Shown here one piece after another: positions 30,755-41,582 of a DNA stretch of 64,000 bases. The stretch lies in assembly GCA_024734495.1 (NCBI GenBank), contig JALMQS010000424.1:92473-156472 (forward strand). Direction: 5' to 3'. The stretch's first letter is position 1; each line of letters opens with the position of its first letter. Under the pieces are notes generated by a model, which searched no databases, was not told the origin of the DNA, and worked only from the letters and a program-made list of their open reading frames with translations. The DNA comes from Forficula auricularia (taxonomy: Eukaryota > Arthropoda > Insecta > Dermaptera > Forficulidae). The position numbers and the translations under genes are program-made.

Positions 30755-31600
30755 TAATACTTAATGAAATAATTGTGGTTAAATATAATTAATTTGTATA
30801 GAAAACTAAATTATTAATCGTAATTGTATTATATTTATGAGCTTAAAAATATATTTTCATAAGAAAATGATTAATTTTTAAATTTCTAAGGAAAGTTTTT
30901 CCGTATTATTTCACGCTGGTAAAGACAGTATATACAATATATAGTTATTAGTGTAACATTAAAAAAATTAAAAGTTGAGTTTTAAGACATAAAAGTGTTA
31001 AATTATAAATTAAGCTCTTTATAAGCAACCAAGAAATATGATGATGAGAATGAGGGGATTTAGAAGGAATGAAAAATTGTGAGTGAAATAAACAAGGGAA
31101 TTTAATCTCCCTATAGTACTAAGGAGATATTCTTTATTAATATAAATTATAATTAAGGGAATCTAATATATTGGCAAATTTACATTTCCCCGGGTACTTA
31201 GCGACCAGACATAAATATAAATTAGTTAGTTGGAATTAGTTGGATATTGACTGGAAGATATATATACCATATACTATATATAATATGGTCGTTAACGTGT
31301 AAATAATAGACAAATTATAAGGCAAATGGACATCCATTTTTCTGTCTTTTTTTCATTTTTTCCAATTCCAATATTCGGAAATTATACCGAATAACATATA
31401 TTCTCTTTTCGCCGCCATTTAAACGAAAAAATTTATTATGCCATGGGAGTGGTTTCATACAAATTAAATCGCATTTATTCCCCAATCAATAGATATCACC
31501 AAATGAATCAAGTGAAGGATTTTATACCATTTTTTCTTTAAAAATCTGGCGTGACTTAAATACAATACAATAAGTACACCTCTGCTTCTTTCCTTACATG
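30755..31600. other. AT-rich stretch, no gene seen
   Basis: No ORF, RNA gene or repeat boundary recognised. Confidence 0.4.
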
Positions 31601-31986
31601 TAGGTATATTAGGGTTGTCCTTTTTTGGATATTTTCTAATATTTACGATGACAGGAGCTGATATGATTAGAAATAAATAAAATATCCCCCAAGTTTCAAG
31701 TCTCTATCTCAATTTTAACCTAGTGCTACTCAGCGATTAATTTTCCCATCTAAATAACATGGGGTTTTTGGGATTGAACAATCAATTTTTTATTCCGGCA
31801 AAAGTAATGGGTCAAAAATTTTAAACTCTGTAGACTTTATCCTTATAATACTAGCTATCCATCAGAATTATTACAGATTTTTAGCTATTATAATTTGGAG
31901 TCTATAACTTACTAATACTCCCATGTGGCAAGACTGAGACTAAACGGATATGAGCGTATCGGTCCGATATCCGACTGTTACCAATT

Positions 31987-32262
31987 ATGAGACACATGGG
32001 TTTTACGATCAGTCTGAGACTGGCATTATTATCAGATTGGTGTCAGAATGATCAACTAACCGAGTCTCGGTATTTCGACCGACATTCAGTCGGACGGAGA
32101 TTCGCATTAATATCAGATTGGTGTAAGAATGGTCAACTATCTGAGTCTCGGTATTTCGACCGACATTCAATCGGATGGAGACTGGCATTAATATCAGATT
32201 GGTGTCAGAATAGTCAACTATCCGAGACCCTTTTTGTCAGGTATGTGGTAAGGGGAAAGTAG
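31987..32262 (+). CDS. ORF of in-frame 27-aa repeats, unknown function
   Basis: This frame of 91 codons is built from an 81-bp tandem unit. Because 81 is a multiple of three the frame stays open across units. The peptide repeats SDWCQN..LTESRYFDRHS-like text: conserved positions are ALISDWC, ESRYFDRHS and IGW/VGR. It has no recognised domain. It could be a real repetitive protein segment, or an accident of a satellite whose period is divisible by three. It lies in the centre of a long inverted repeat and has no promoter I can identify. Confidence 0.25.
   Translation: MRHMGFTISLRLALLSDWCQNDQLTESRYFDRHSVGRRFALISDWCKNGQLSESRYFDRHSIGWRLALISDWCQNSQLSETLFVRYVVRGK
32016..32232. repeat. 81-bp tandem repeat, about 2.7 units
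   Basis: Units start at 32,016, 32,097 and 32,178 (GAGACTGGCATTA / GAGATTCGCATTA). Each has two small inverted motifs, CCGAGTCTCGG and CCGACATTCAGTCGG. Identity between units is high, about 90% by eye. Confidence 0.92.
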
Positions 32263-32764
32263 GGGGAAGAGGAAAAATTGTACTAAGAATTAATATTTTT
32301 AACAAATGGAAGAATTGAGTTTTTAACCAGCTGATGGTAAACTATACCTGCTATTATAAGAAGGAATGGGAAAGTGACTGAAAGGATACAATAACCCTAA
32401 TATCAATATTCAATGTGTGATTATTAGCTAATAAATGGCAGGATTTTATCTAGATGTAACTCTAAAATTGTAATAGCTAAAAATCTGTAAAAATTCTGAG
32501 GAATAGCAACTATTATAAAGATAAGGCCTACAGAGTTTCAATTTTTTTGAACAATTACTTTGGCCGGAATAAAAAATTGATCTTTCAATCCCAAAAACCC
32601 CATGTTATTTAGATGGGAAACTTAATCTCTGTGTAGCACTAGGTTAAAATTGAGATAGAGACTTGAAACTTTGTGGATATTTTTTTTTTATTTATTTAGA
32701 ACTATATGAGTCTCTGTCAGCGTAAATATTCGAAAATACCCAAAATAAGGACCACCCTATTTAT

Positions 32765-33430
32765 ATTGTATATTTTTATTTCTTACACACATATAATACA
32801 TATACAGAAGGATTCTTATAATATGTTGTGTGGTCCATTAAAATATAATGTTATATGAAACTGTGTTTATCAGAAATTATGACGGGATACAAAATTAAGG
32901 AATCTGTTATGATGCGCTGTTGCCTGTATGTCAGTGAATTTAATGTTCTTTATCTATACGCAATATTCTATAAAATAAACTGATGTGGCCATCCACATAA
33001 TTTTACCATACACCTGCCACCTATTTTATATTTAATATTTAATAAAATAATTTATAATCATTCACGAAAGAACTCCCGTACTCAATATCTTCTTTTAAAT
33101 ATGGGATTCTTCTAAATAGTTTTTTAATATTTTTTTGAAAAATTTTAGCATTTCAAAATATTTTTGAGCCTCCACCCTCTTTAAAATCACTATCAATTTC
33201 ACAAAGTCAGTCATTTTCGTAAGGTCATATATGTTGCTTATGCAAAATTTCGTAAAATCCGATCAAAGGGTCTTAAATAAGAATAAGAATAAGAATATTT
33301 ATTTTTTGCAAAGAAGTAAGTATATTGTATAAAAAAAATCTTAATGTACAATTAAAAAGAATAACACAATCAAATTTAATAATTAATGCAACACTTCTCA
33401 TTAAGCAAATCTTGTGTGGAGGGTCATAAT
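32765..33430. other. AT-rich stretch with repeat fragment
   Basis: Around 32,980-33,100 is the dispersed family of position 1-170 in reverse (CTGATGTGGCCATCCAC). The remainder shows no gene. Confidence 0.45.
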
Positions 33431-33510
33431 AATAGATATATATTGAGTGGATATTGATAAGACAGTCCAATAAAAAAAAAGAAGATAATTCATACTATCT
33501 TTTTATTTAT

Positions 33511-33547
33511 AAATCGGCGTTTCGGAGGCTATCCTTCATCAGGGCTG
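33511..33547 (-). ncRNA. Hammerhead relic, left arm
   Basis: CTGATGA and GAAA remain, but stem II is shortened (GGA/TCC) and the cleavage triplet reads GCC instead of GTC. Stem I is also mispaired. Probably inactive. Confidence 0.6.
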
Positions 33548-33560
33548 TGAAAAGTCAGTG

Positions 33561-33604
33561 AAAACCCTGAAGAAGGAGAGAATAGCCTCCGAAACGTCGG
33601 TTTA
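33561..33604 (+). ncRNA. Hammerhead ribozyme, right arm
   Basis: AAACC (33,562-33,566) pairs with GGTTT (33,599-33,603). CTGAAGA is at 33,567-33,573, then an extra A, stem II GGAG(A)/(C)CTCC, GAAA at 33,591-33,594 and CGTC at 33,595-33,598. Core intact. Confidence 0.85.
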
Positions 33605-33766
33605 TTAATAAAAAGATAGTAGGTATGAATTATCTTCTTCTTTTTTATTGGACTGCCTTATCAATATCCACTCAATTTCATTTATCAGTCCGTCTCCAAA
33701 AATTACTTCAATAGATATTTATATTTTTTAAACCCGGGAATTTTGGTCCCTGGCAATAATGACTCT

Positions 33767-33812
33767 CTTTTTTAACCGACTTCAAAAAAGGAGGAGGTTC
33801 TCTATTCGATTG

Positions 33813-33847
<35 letters not shown>

Positions 33848-34533
33848 TGCCTATGTTACCTCATATCTCCGCCAATTGTCAACCGATTTTGAAAATTTTT
33901 TTTGCATTGGGTCCAGTCTAGCTTCCGATTGGTCCCATTTTTTTTTCCATTTTTTCATAGGTATTAGACCTTTTTTATTAGGTTTTATTAGGGTTTGTTT
34001 AGACCTAACTCTCTTTGTTTATGAACCGATTTCGATGGTTCTTTTTTTATCCGAAAGGGGGTGTCTTAGGGATGGTGTCATATTAATTTGGTCAAGTTCT
34101 GATGATATAATCACTATTAATAACATCACTAAAAAGAGAAAAATAAAAATTTTTAAGAAAAAATAAAACCGACTTCAAAAATTAAATGCAACAAATATAA
34201 AAATACACTAAAAGGTATAAAATAATTATTATCTTATTTAGTTACAATAAACGACGAAATATTAACACGAAATTACTTTTTGAAGTTGGTGCCAAACATA
34301 TACCTTTTATGAATCGCACTCGACGGATCTTACTTAGTACGTTTGGCGGGTACGCTCGCTTATAGGTATAGTTTGTTTGGCACCGACTTTAAAAAGTAAT
34401 TTCGTGTTAATATTTCGTCGTTTAGTTGTAACTAAATAAGATAATAATTATTTTATACCTTTTAGTGTATTTTTATATTTGTTGCATTTAATTTTTGAAG
34501 TCGGTTTTTATTTTTTCTTAAAAATTTTTATCA
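33767..34533 (-). mobile_element. Foldback element with RTE-like tail, copy 3
   Basis: Inverted relative to copies 1 and 2: the tail lies at the left (starting AACCGACTTCAAAAAAGGAG) and the palindrome at the right (34,165-34,510). A T-run of about 29 bases replaces part of the tail. The 135-codon plus frame through it is an antisense accident. Confidence 0.75.
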
Positions 34534-34689
34534 TAAAAGAACCTTTATAGTAAATTCCGTTTTTTTAGTTTAAAAATTTTATAATTTTAAAAACATCCTC
34601 CCTTTGATTTTTGTTTCTATTTCAACCAAAATCTAATCAGCTTTTAATATCAATATAACAAAACTATACAAAATTTGGAAACGGGCAGT

Positions 34690-35060
34690 CGGGGTAATAG
34701 ATATTTTGACAAAATAATTAATATCTCGTAATATATAATTTTTTCTATGTTCACTTTATAAGGTTTTTTTTGTAGACCAAAACGCCATGGTTTCGATCAT
34801 TTTTTTTTTTTTTTTATTGGAAGAAATCGTCGAGGAAAAAAGAAATTCATCCATCCATCCCCACGGACTAAATGATAAAATCCCACTATTTGGGCTCTGT
34901 ACAAGCCCCCATATAATTTTAGGCAAAACAGCCAGGCGTTAAAATTCAACCTGAATGAATACTTCAATTTGTGACTTTGATTGAGACGATCGGTTCCGTA
35001 GTCTTTATCTTAGGACCCTTTGAAGACCGATTACAATACTTTATCTGCTTCGCATGGATA
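34690..35060 (+). repeat. Family E repeat
   Basis: Shares CATCCATCCATCCCCACG, CAATTTGTGAC, GGTTCCGTAGTCTTTA and the terminal palindrome TGCTTCGCATGGATAAAGT with 58,040-58,440. It may be the 3' part of a retroelement; no coding text is seen. Confidence 0.6.
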
Positions 35061-35214
35061 AAGTAAAAACAATAAGCAAAATGATCAATAGTTAATGGGT
35101 CCACGATGCAATGACTCTTCTCTTCTATTCACCAGAAAATGAGACAAGTACAAACAAAATTTCCCAATGCTAATTACAAAGCACAAGCCCAAAGACATTT
35201 TGAAAAAATAATTA

Positions 35215-36385
35215 CAGTAGAATCCCGATATATCATATCTTCAAGGGGACAAAGGATAAGTACGATATATCGACATGTTTGCTATATCGAAATTATGATA
35301 TATCGAGTGTAAAAATTAAAAATACCGTATATCGAAAGTTTTAATTCTTTTTATAGATATGTAGGTACATACTTACATATGTATACATAAAAATACTCTA
35401 TTTAAATACAGTAATATGAATTTTTCATTATTTTTGATTCTATATTAAATTAAAACTACATAAACATATACATATTTTTATAAACATTTTTTTTTCTATA
35501 TATTGATTGGTTTTATACGAATTCAACGAGATTTTCCCAAAACACGACTTTAATTCAACGGGAATAATTATGAGACGTATTGTCGATCTTGGAGAGGGAA
35601 AAAATACATTATCACTAGGGCTCAGATTAATAGGGACCAAAAATCTTTAAATTAGGCAGGAAACTATAAGCACTAAAAATAACTAAAATAGGCACTTTTA
35701 AAGACATTTTAAATAAAAATAGGCTCTTAAAAAGGCATTTTAAGAAAAAAGAGGCACTTAAAAGTAAAATATTGACTTAGCGGTCTGTCAGTAATATCAA
35801 AAATTTTAATCATTATTTTCTGCAGGCCACAGGATACAAGTATAATGCAAATTTTCATTAAAAAAAGGACAATACATAATATTTTTTGGAGACAAGGATA
35901 TTGAAACTTAGATAATACTTTGTGAATTGCTCTAGAACTATTTGTTGATTCAAGTTTGGAACAGGCTATTAAATATGGTCCAATTTTCTATTTTTGGGCG
36001 TCTAGCGGCTCGATAAATAATTTTTGCGGAATATTTTAAATTTAGAAAATGTATAGATAGTGAAAAATGGAAATTGCCAATTATAGCTAAAATAGGCACT
36101 AAAAAGGATATTTATAAATGAAATAGACACTAACACCCACAATAGGGCAAAATAGGCATTATAGGCACTAACAAATGCCTCTTATTTTATTCGGAAATTC
36201 ATGAAACGCATAGATATCATTGGTCTAAATTTTAAGTCATTAATAAAAAAAGGCAAATAGGACGAAATCTGAGCCTTAATTATCACGAGGGGACGCATTG
36301 TTTTATATGAATTAACGAGATTTTCCTAAGGGACCAGCACTTTCTTACGATTTATCGTGATATACGATATATCGGGATTCTACTG
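35215..36385. mobile_element. Pogo-type non-autonomous element with TA duplication
   Basis: The ends are CAGTAGAATCCCGATATATC and GATATATCGGGATTCTACTG, a perfect 20-bp terminal inverted repeat flanked by TA on both sides (35,213-35,214 and 36,386-36,387). Repeated GATATATCGA motifs lie beneath the ends. The end sequence matches the pogo/Tigger pattern. No transposase frame is visible. A hAT-type element is inserted at 35,616-36,278. Confidence 0.88.
35616..36278. mobile_element. hAT-type element nested in the pogo element
   Basis: ATTATCAC at 35,608-35,615 is repeated at 36,279-36,286. The ends TAGGGCTCAGATT and AATCTGAGCCTTA are inverted. The interior is rich in AAATAGGCACT-type repeats. 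No transposase. Confidence 0.85.
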
Positions 36386-36399
36386 TAATACCTTTTACA

Positions 36400-37235
36400 A
36401 GGTTTTCTGTAGACCTTAACTTGTCATATCGTTTAATAGTTATAAATGTTTCTGACATATATCGAAAAAAAAACCTGAACAAAACCATCTATTTTTTCTG
36501 CACTATTTTGTAAAGTAAAAAAAAAAAAAATTATCGACCGCGTCTCGAGACATGCAATTTATATTATTATACTTAATTAGATCGTAGACAAGAGGGCTTA
36601 GATCTCTGAAGCGTTTCTGCTTAAGTTAATTTTGAAGGGTTGTATGATGGGCTAAACCATTTATTGTGTAACTAACATTTTCTAGGAAGATTCAACCGTT
36701 GGCACTTGATGGAACAAAGATCATATTAAAACGGCGTTTCCGCAACAAAAGACATTCATTTGCGTAGTGCCTAATCATGCGCATGTGCACCGCATTCACT
36801 TTATCAAATCTAATTTAGAGCTTTCGAGGTCACAGTGAAGCTTTACTCCATCTGTTCTTTTGTTGTCTAATTCACAAAGGTTCGAATAATATAAACAAAC
36901 TTCGTTAACATTTCGAGACCCACAATTAATATCTTTATATATAAATTATTGACGAACTTTTGGCTTATACAAAACACTATAACAGAAATAATTATATGAA
37001 GTTTGTATATTAATAAGTTCTATTCTTGTTTTCTCAACTTGTTTAGCTTATTATTATCAAAAATGTAAGTAAAATAATATATCGAATTATATTGGATAAA
37101 CTACTCATAGTAGTCTTGAATGTAAAATAATATAATTCACTAAGTATAATGAACTACGTTCTGATGAGTAGGAGCTCCCATTACTTGGTACACTTGATTT
37201 ATAGAGTTCGGTTAAATATTTAGAAACGTGAATAA
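36400..37235. other. Unique-looking stretch; possible upstream region of a plus-strand gene
   Basis: This block belongs to no repeat family I see, and 36,640-36,900 is less AT-rich. At 37,065 a consensus donor GTAAGTAA follows TATCAAAAAT, so a non-coding first exon could end at 37,064 and splice to the start-codon exon at 38,576. There is no direct evidence for a promoter. Confidence 0.25.
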
Positions 37236-37237
37236 GG

Positions 37238-37640
37238 GGCCGTCAATAAATTATGTCACTCGAATTTCAAAATTTTTAGACCCCCTGTGTCACATTATGT
37301 CACATTTTCATTAAGCCACCCTGTATTGTGACGTCACAGTATCACTTTTATACCTTTATGATCTAACGTGTTTTCCTTCATAAAATGAAAACCATTCATC
37401 CTAGAAACTTGATCTTCTTAGAAATTTTATTGACTTGAACGTTTACTTGGACCACTTTTTCGATAAAACTTCTTAGATTTATCGATATCTAGCATTTTCC
37501 ATGTCATGATATGATCCGAATCCTCAAAAGTGTCATGGAAAATGCTGAATATCTAAGTGGTCAATGTAAACGTTTAAGGGAACATAATTTCCTAGAGAAG
37601 GAGATAGAAATCAAGTTCTTAGGATCAGTAGTTTTCATTT
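37238..37640. repeat. TGACGTCAC repeat and inverted tandem-family copy
   Basis: 37,238-37,350 matches the family at 23,846. 37,375-37,640 is an inverted pair of the tandem-family text seen at 27,784 (TTTTCCTTCATAAAATGAAA against TTTCATTTTATGAAGGAAAA), centred near 37,515. Confidence 0.65.
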
Positions 37641-37644
37641 TATG

Positions 37645-38570
37645 AAGGAAAAACTGCGATTATTTGCAAAAATTGGAGTTTTTCAAAACTTCAGCTTCAA
37701 TGCGACACGGGTTACCATTATCCAATTAAGATGAAACTTTGTTTCAATTGTAGCAAATTTAATCTAGTTTTAAAATGTATAGAGTGGTCTTTGTCGTCAA
37801 CGTGCTCTTTCATGGTCAAAATGGGAAAAAATTAAAAAAAGTGCGAGTTTTTGGGATTTGTGGAAACAGAAAAAATACGCCAATTTTCAACGAGCGCTTG
37901 AGCCAGAATGGTTGGTCCGAGAAAAAAAACTAAATGGTAAAATTTGCAGAAAATTTTATGAACTTTCATTTTGAATTAGAAGGTTATTTAGGAAAAGTTA
38001 ATAGTTTTCGAGTTATAAGAAAAATACCGCCAAAAAAAATGAGATTTTTTTTACCTTTTTGCATTTTTAACAATGTCCGTCACGAAATTTTGTTAGCAAA
38101 CCTCAGATTCGGATTCACCACACCAAAAAATATATAGGATTTAAAAATCAAAACTACCCCAAAACTCTCCCGCGCGGAGGCCTTTAGAGAACAATTTAAC
38201 TGAACTAAAAAGGTACTTCTTAAGAAATTAAAAAGAACATAATTTTTTGATTAAACATATGAAATAGATTTAATTACAGTTAGTTTGCCATAAGAAACGG
38301 TTTGTCATTGTCGTTACTCATCCCATGATTCCTGCCCTTGGGGCGGGGTTCTGACCCTATGAAATAAATTGTGTTAATTAACTGAAATTACTTTTATTTG
38401 TTTAATTTGTGTGACTAAATAAAGTCTAAAATTTATAAAATGAAATTCTAAATAAGTAAGTCACTTAAGTTTTGGAAGAATAGTTTTTTATTATTATTTT
38501 TATCATCGCTTTGGAATATATACTTATAATATATAAATATAGATTTATTTTAATTATTATTTTCTTTTGT
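37645..38570. other. Mixed sequence, no gene confirmed
   Basis: A 67-codon frame (37,934-38,137) and the MITE-interior text near 38,270-38,345 are present. The last 60 bases form a good polypyrimidine tract leading to the acceptor at 38,575. Confidence 0.35.
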
Positions 38571-38575
38571 TTCAG

Positions 38576-38633
38576 GTATGGTATTACATCTCCAGATTAT
38601 TCTAATTCCTAAATTTCAAACATGCCTATAGAC
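38576..38633 (+). CDS. Candidate exon with start codon (MPID)
   Basis: A strong acceptor (TTTTCTTTTGTTTCAG ending 38,575) and a consensus donor (GTAAGTA from 38,634) bound a 58-nt block. All three frames are closed before position 38,622, so it would be 5' UTR followed by ATGCCTATAGAC at 38,622-38,633. The context is AAAC before the ATG. The exon ends in phase 0 after four codons (MPID). It is in no repeat family here. The rest of the gene would lie to the right, across introns; I cannot name it. Confidence 0.45.
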
Positions 38634-38639
38634 GTAAGT

Positions 38640-39330
38640 AGAATAAAGTTTCATTATATTTAACTATGGATTAATTTATAATTAAGTAAGAAAATTGTCA
38701 ATCAATTTGTTCTTATCCAGCACTTTCTAGGTCAAATAGATTCGAATCTAATAGAAAACTCGGGATTTGTTTAAAAAGCTGTGACGAGCACATTTCAAGA
38801 GAATTGGATTATTTCCTTCGTTTTTTTTTTGCCCGGCGTTCAAGCCTCTAGAATATTAAATTTCTTATTTAGAACAATTGATTTTATCTCAATACTATTC
38901 TTATATATATAGGAGACATTTTTAGAGTTTTTGTTTGAGAAGACAACTTTCAACAAAACAAATCAAAGGAAAAAAACAACAATTGTTGAAAAACAAACGT
39001 CAAATTGACAAGAATGGAGAGAAAGAAGATTATATTGAAAATTTTGATAAAAATAAAGAATTTAATTAACTTTCCAAATCATTATATTTGTTATTTATAT
39101 ATAGGAGCTACAGCAGGATTTTTTCGGGAAAATGAGAAGTTAAGAGAATCCCTATCTTTTACTTTATACCGTCGTCTGTTTATTTTCAAATTGCTAGCCC
39201 TGTTATTATTAAAGCTATGAATTTGGTTGTTAACTAAGCAAACTAGTAGAATTTTATAAGGCGATTCCAGTAGTGAAAACATGAAAATTATTAAGCACAG
39301 ATTTTAAATTTATTTAAAAAAAATTAATTT
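38640..39330. other. AT-rich stretch, putative intron
   Basis: A frame on plus around 39,105-39,220 (IGATAGFFRENEKLRESLSF) follows TTATATATAG but lacks a convincing donor. Not called. Confidence 0.3.
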
Positions 39331-39332
39331 TT

Positions 39333-39389
39333 ATCCGACTTCAAAAAAAGGAGGAGATTCTCAATTTGTCGGAATCTTTGTTTTTTTTT
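39333..39389 (-). repeat. RTE-like tail fragment
   Basis: CCGACTTCAAAAAAAGGAGG at the left edge is the terminal text of the foldback/RTE-like tail family, inverted relative to the 45,840 copy. Confidence 0.6.
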
Positions 39390-39970
39390 ATCTACTCTTA
39401 TTAAACGAGCGAAAATTGTATATTTATTTATTTGTTTATATATTTGTATCTTGGTTATATTTTGAAAACGACTCTACCGATTTTGATGAAATTCACGGGT
39501 TAGGGGGTTTTTGGGGTCACCCCGACAATTCGATCTGTCACGGTCTCATCTTCGACAAAATTGTTTTTGATGGTTTTTTTCGTAATCAAATTAATTATTC
39601 TCAGGTAGACAAATCCCATTCTTAGGGTTTTAAAAAAAAGGTTTCCTTTTTCCTTTTATACCCAGGCAGACAATGGGTTGTTTGTTTCATTGTTCTAAAA
39701 GGCCTTGAAGAAGTATTGTGATTGTGGATTTTAACATATTTTGTTCTCCCTAAACGTTAGAAATATTAATAAACGTTTTATAATGGTTTTTATAAAGAAC
39801 TTTATTTATTTAATCGAATAAAAAATAATCAAGAATTTATTTAAAAATATATTTCGTATAAGCAGGTCTCAATTTTCTGAAAAAACAACACATTTTGATA
39901 GGTTTTATTTATTAATTGGATGAATAAAAATGAATCATATGATTGAATCAAAACATCTGCCTAGGTCTGG
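39390..39970 (+). mobile_element. Helitron-like element
   Basis: It starts TCTACTCTTATTAAACGAGC and matches the minus-strand copy at 25,960-26,513 along its length (AAATTCACGGGTTAGGGGG, CGATCTGTCACGGTCTCATC). No 3' hairpin at the right end, so it is truncated. No protein. Confidence 0.5.
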
Positions 39971-40099
39971 ACCTTGACAAATTTAATCTTTTCTTAATTA
40001 AAGTAATTATTTATAGATTAAAATCTCAATAAAAAAGTTTGTTTACATTTTTTTCAATTATCTTTTATTTTTAATTGGTTTTTTAATTTTAAAACCCAC

Positions 40100-40935
40100 T
40101 AATAGATCTTCTTCTTCTTCTTCTTCTTATTGTTAGGCTAAAAAGCCTGTTTACTCCAGAGCGTCTTTCCATCGTTTTCTTGGACGGACCCGTCTTCTTT
40201 GTCCATCCTTGTTTTAGGGTCATTCCATGTCAACTCAACACACCCATTTTACCTCACCACTTTAGATTTACTTGAAATTTGGTACACTGATATGTTGTGC
40301 TAATATGAATAAAAATACAAAATTTAAATTTTTATCTTGAATAGTTTTTTTATACGGCCTTGTGAAGTTTTCAAAAAATCGCAAAAAAACCACGAACAAA
40401 TAATTTTGAAACTGCTCTAAAAGCTGTCTTAATTGAGTTAGAGAGGTGGGACAGGTGTCATTTTGCAGCTTTTTTAATGCTCTTTTCAGAAACATACTAC
40501 ATTGACAAGGATTGTAATAAAAAAAAATTTCAAAATGTAATTCAAATTTTTGATTTTGATTTTTTCTAAAAAGTACCACTTTTAAATTTTCAAAAAAATT
40601 CTGTAAATAGATAGTACTTTCATAAACTACTATGTTAAGTATAATGATGGGATGGTAATGGGGTCTATGTTTAAAAAAATTATTACTGACTCTTGTTTTT
40701 CATAAATACCCAATTTTGACCAAATAATAATGATTTTAATGTAGTGAAACGACATTTTATGAAAAATCACTTTGTGTATATTAAACTATGTTTATTAAAT
40801 AAACACTCTGTGCTAGTTAAATAAGTGTTTAATAATAAATTCATGAAACATATATTTCTTAGGCTATATTTACATGGCAGTTTCGGGCAATATGGCATAT
40901 ATGCTTATATGCCATACACGAGGGGTGAACCGCGC
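40100..40935. other. AT-rich with repeat fragments, no gene seen
   Basis: A CTT microsatellite lies at about 40,108-40,128. A conserved-looking repeat start (GGGTCATTCCATGTCAACTC) begins at about 40,218. The minus frame 40,268-40,579 shows no domain. Confidence 0.4.
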
Positions 40936-41160
40936 TTGGAATTAGGTGTACACGTCTTTGGAATTATTTTGTAATTCATTAGATAATGCCCCTTCATCTA
41001 TTGTCTTCTACTTGGTAATCAAAGTGGAAGTAGGTGTACACTATATTAGGTCGCGGTTCACCCCTCGGCCATACATAACCCCTGGAGCATTGCGTCAGCG
41101 ACTGGACCGCCTAGCTCTTACGCAGCTTCCGTTCTTCTCCGCGCAATATGTTGCCTAAAT
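40936..41160. repeat. Dispersed repeat shared with 1,500-1,650
   Basis: GTGTACACTATATTAGGTCG, ATTGTCTTCTACTTGG and GGTTCACCCCTCGG match the block next to the interrupted repeat at the left of the window, in the opposite orientation. Confidence 0.65.
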
Positions 41161-41582
41161 ACAGGCGCACCACCTTTATAAATCAAGTTCAAATTCAGAC
41201 TACACTTTGACGATTTTAATTAGTACAGGTATTTGTTTATTTGTTATAATTCAATATTTTTCTTATACGTGCCGTGTCAATCTAAGTTTTTCATTATTTT
41301 ATAGTAAAATATATATATATATCGAATATATATAGCGAATTCCTAAAATTTCAAATTTTCATAGATTGTTATGTAAATAACTCATGTTAAATTTGAAAAA
41401 TAACGAAAAATTCTATAATGCCGTCCGTATTCAATGAAATTTGCAAAAAAAAAAGCGAAGAATAAAATAAAATTTAAAAAATGAAGGGTACTTTTGTAGA
41501 TCCCTGGTTGAAAAGTCACCGCCCGCCTCTGATATCTATGTATAATTATATATATATTAATTTTTATATAAAATATGTATAT

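Larger units (their letters stand above)
31608..32760. mobile_element. Family C element with long inverted repeats
   Basis: Arms of about 320 bp (31,608-31,930 and 32,430-32,760) are inverted copies. Their ends read AGGGTTGTCC and GGACCACCCT, with CCCCCAAGTTTCAAGTCTC and AACATGGGGTTTTTGGGATT inside. Single arms occur at 3,490 and 46,332. The centre holds an 81-bp tandem repeat with an open frame. The TSD is not clear, so the transposon class is unassigned. Confidence 0.75.
33440..33709. mobile_element. Palindromic hammerhead element with 9-bp TSD
   Basis: AATAGATAT at 33,431-33,439 and 33,710-33,718 flanks it. It is a close relative of 4,656-4,949 (AGTGGATATTGATAAGACAG ... CAGTCCGTCTCCAAAAA). 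The arms meet near 33,553, with a ribozyme in each. No coding capacity. Confidence 0.82.

Noticed and set aside
33759..34166. 135-aa open frame
   Set aside because: It is the antisense reading of the foldback/RTE-like tail, with a phenylalanine run from a T-tract.
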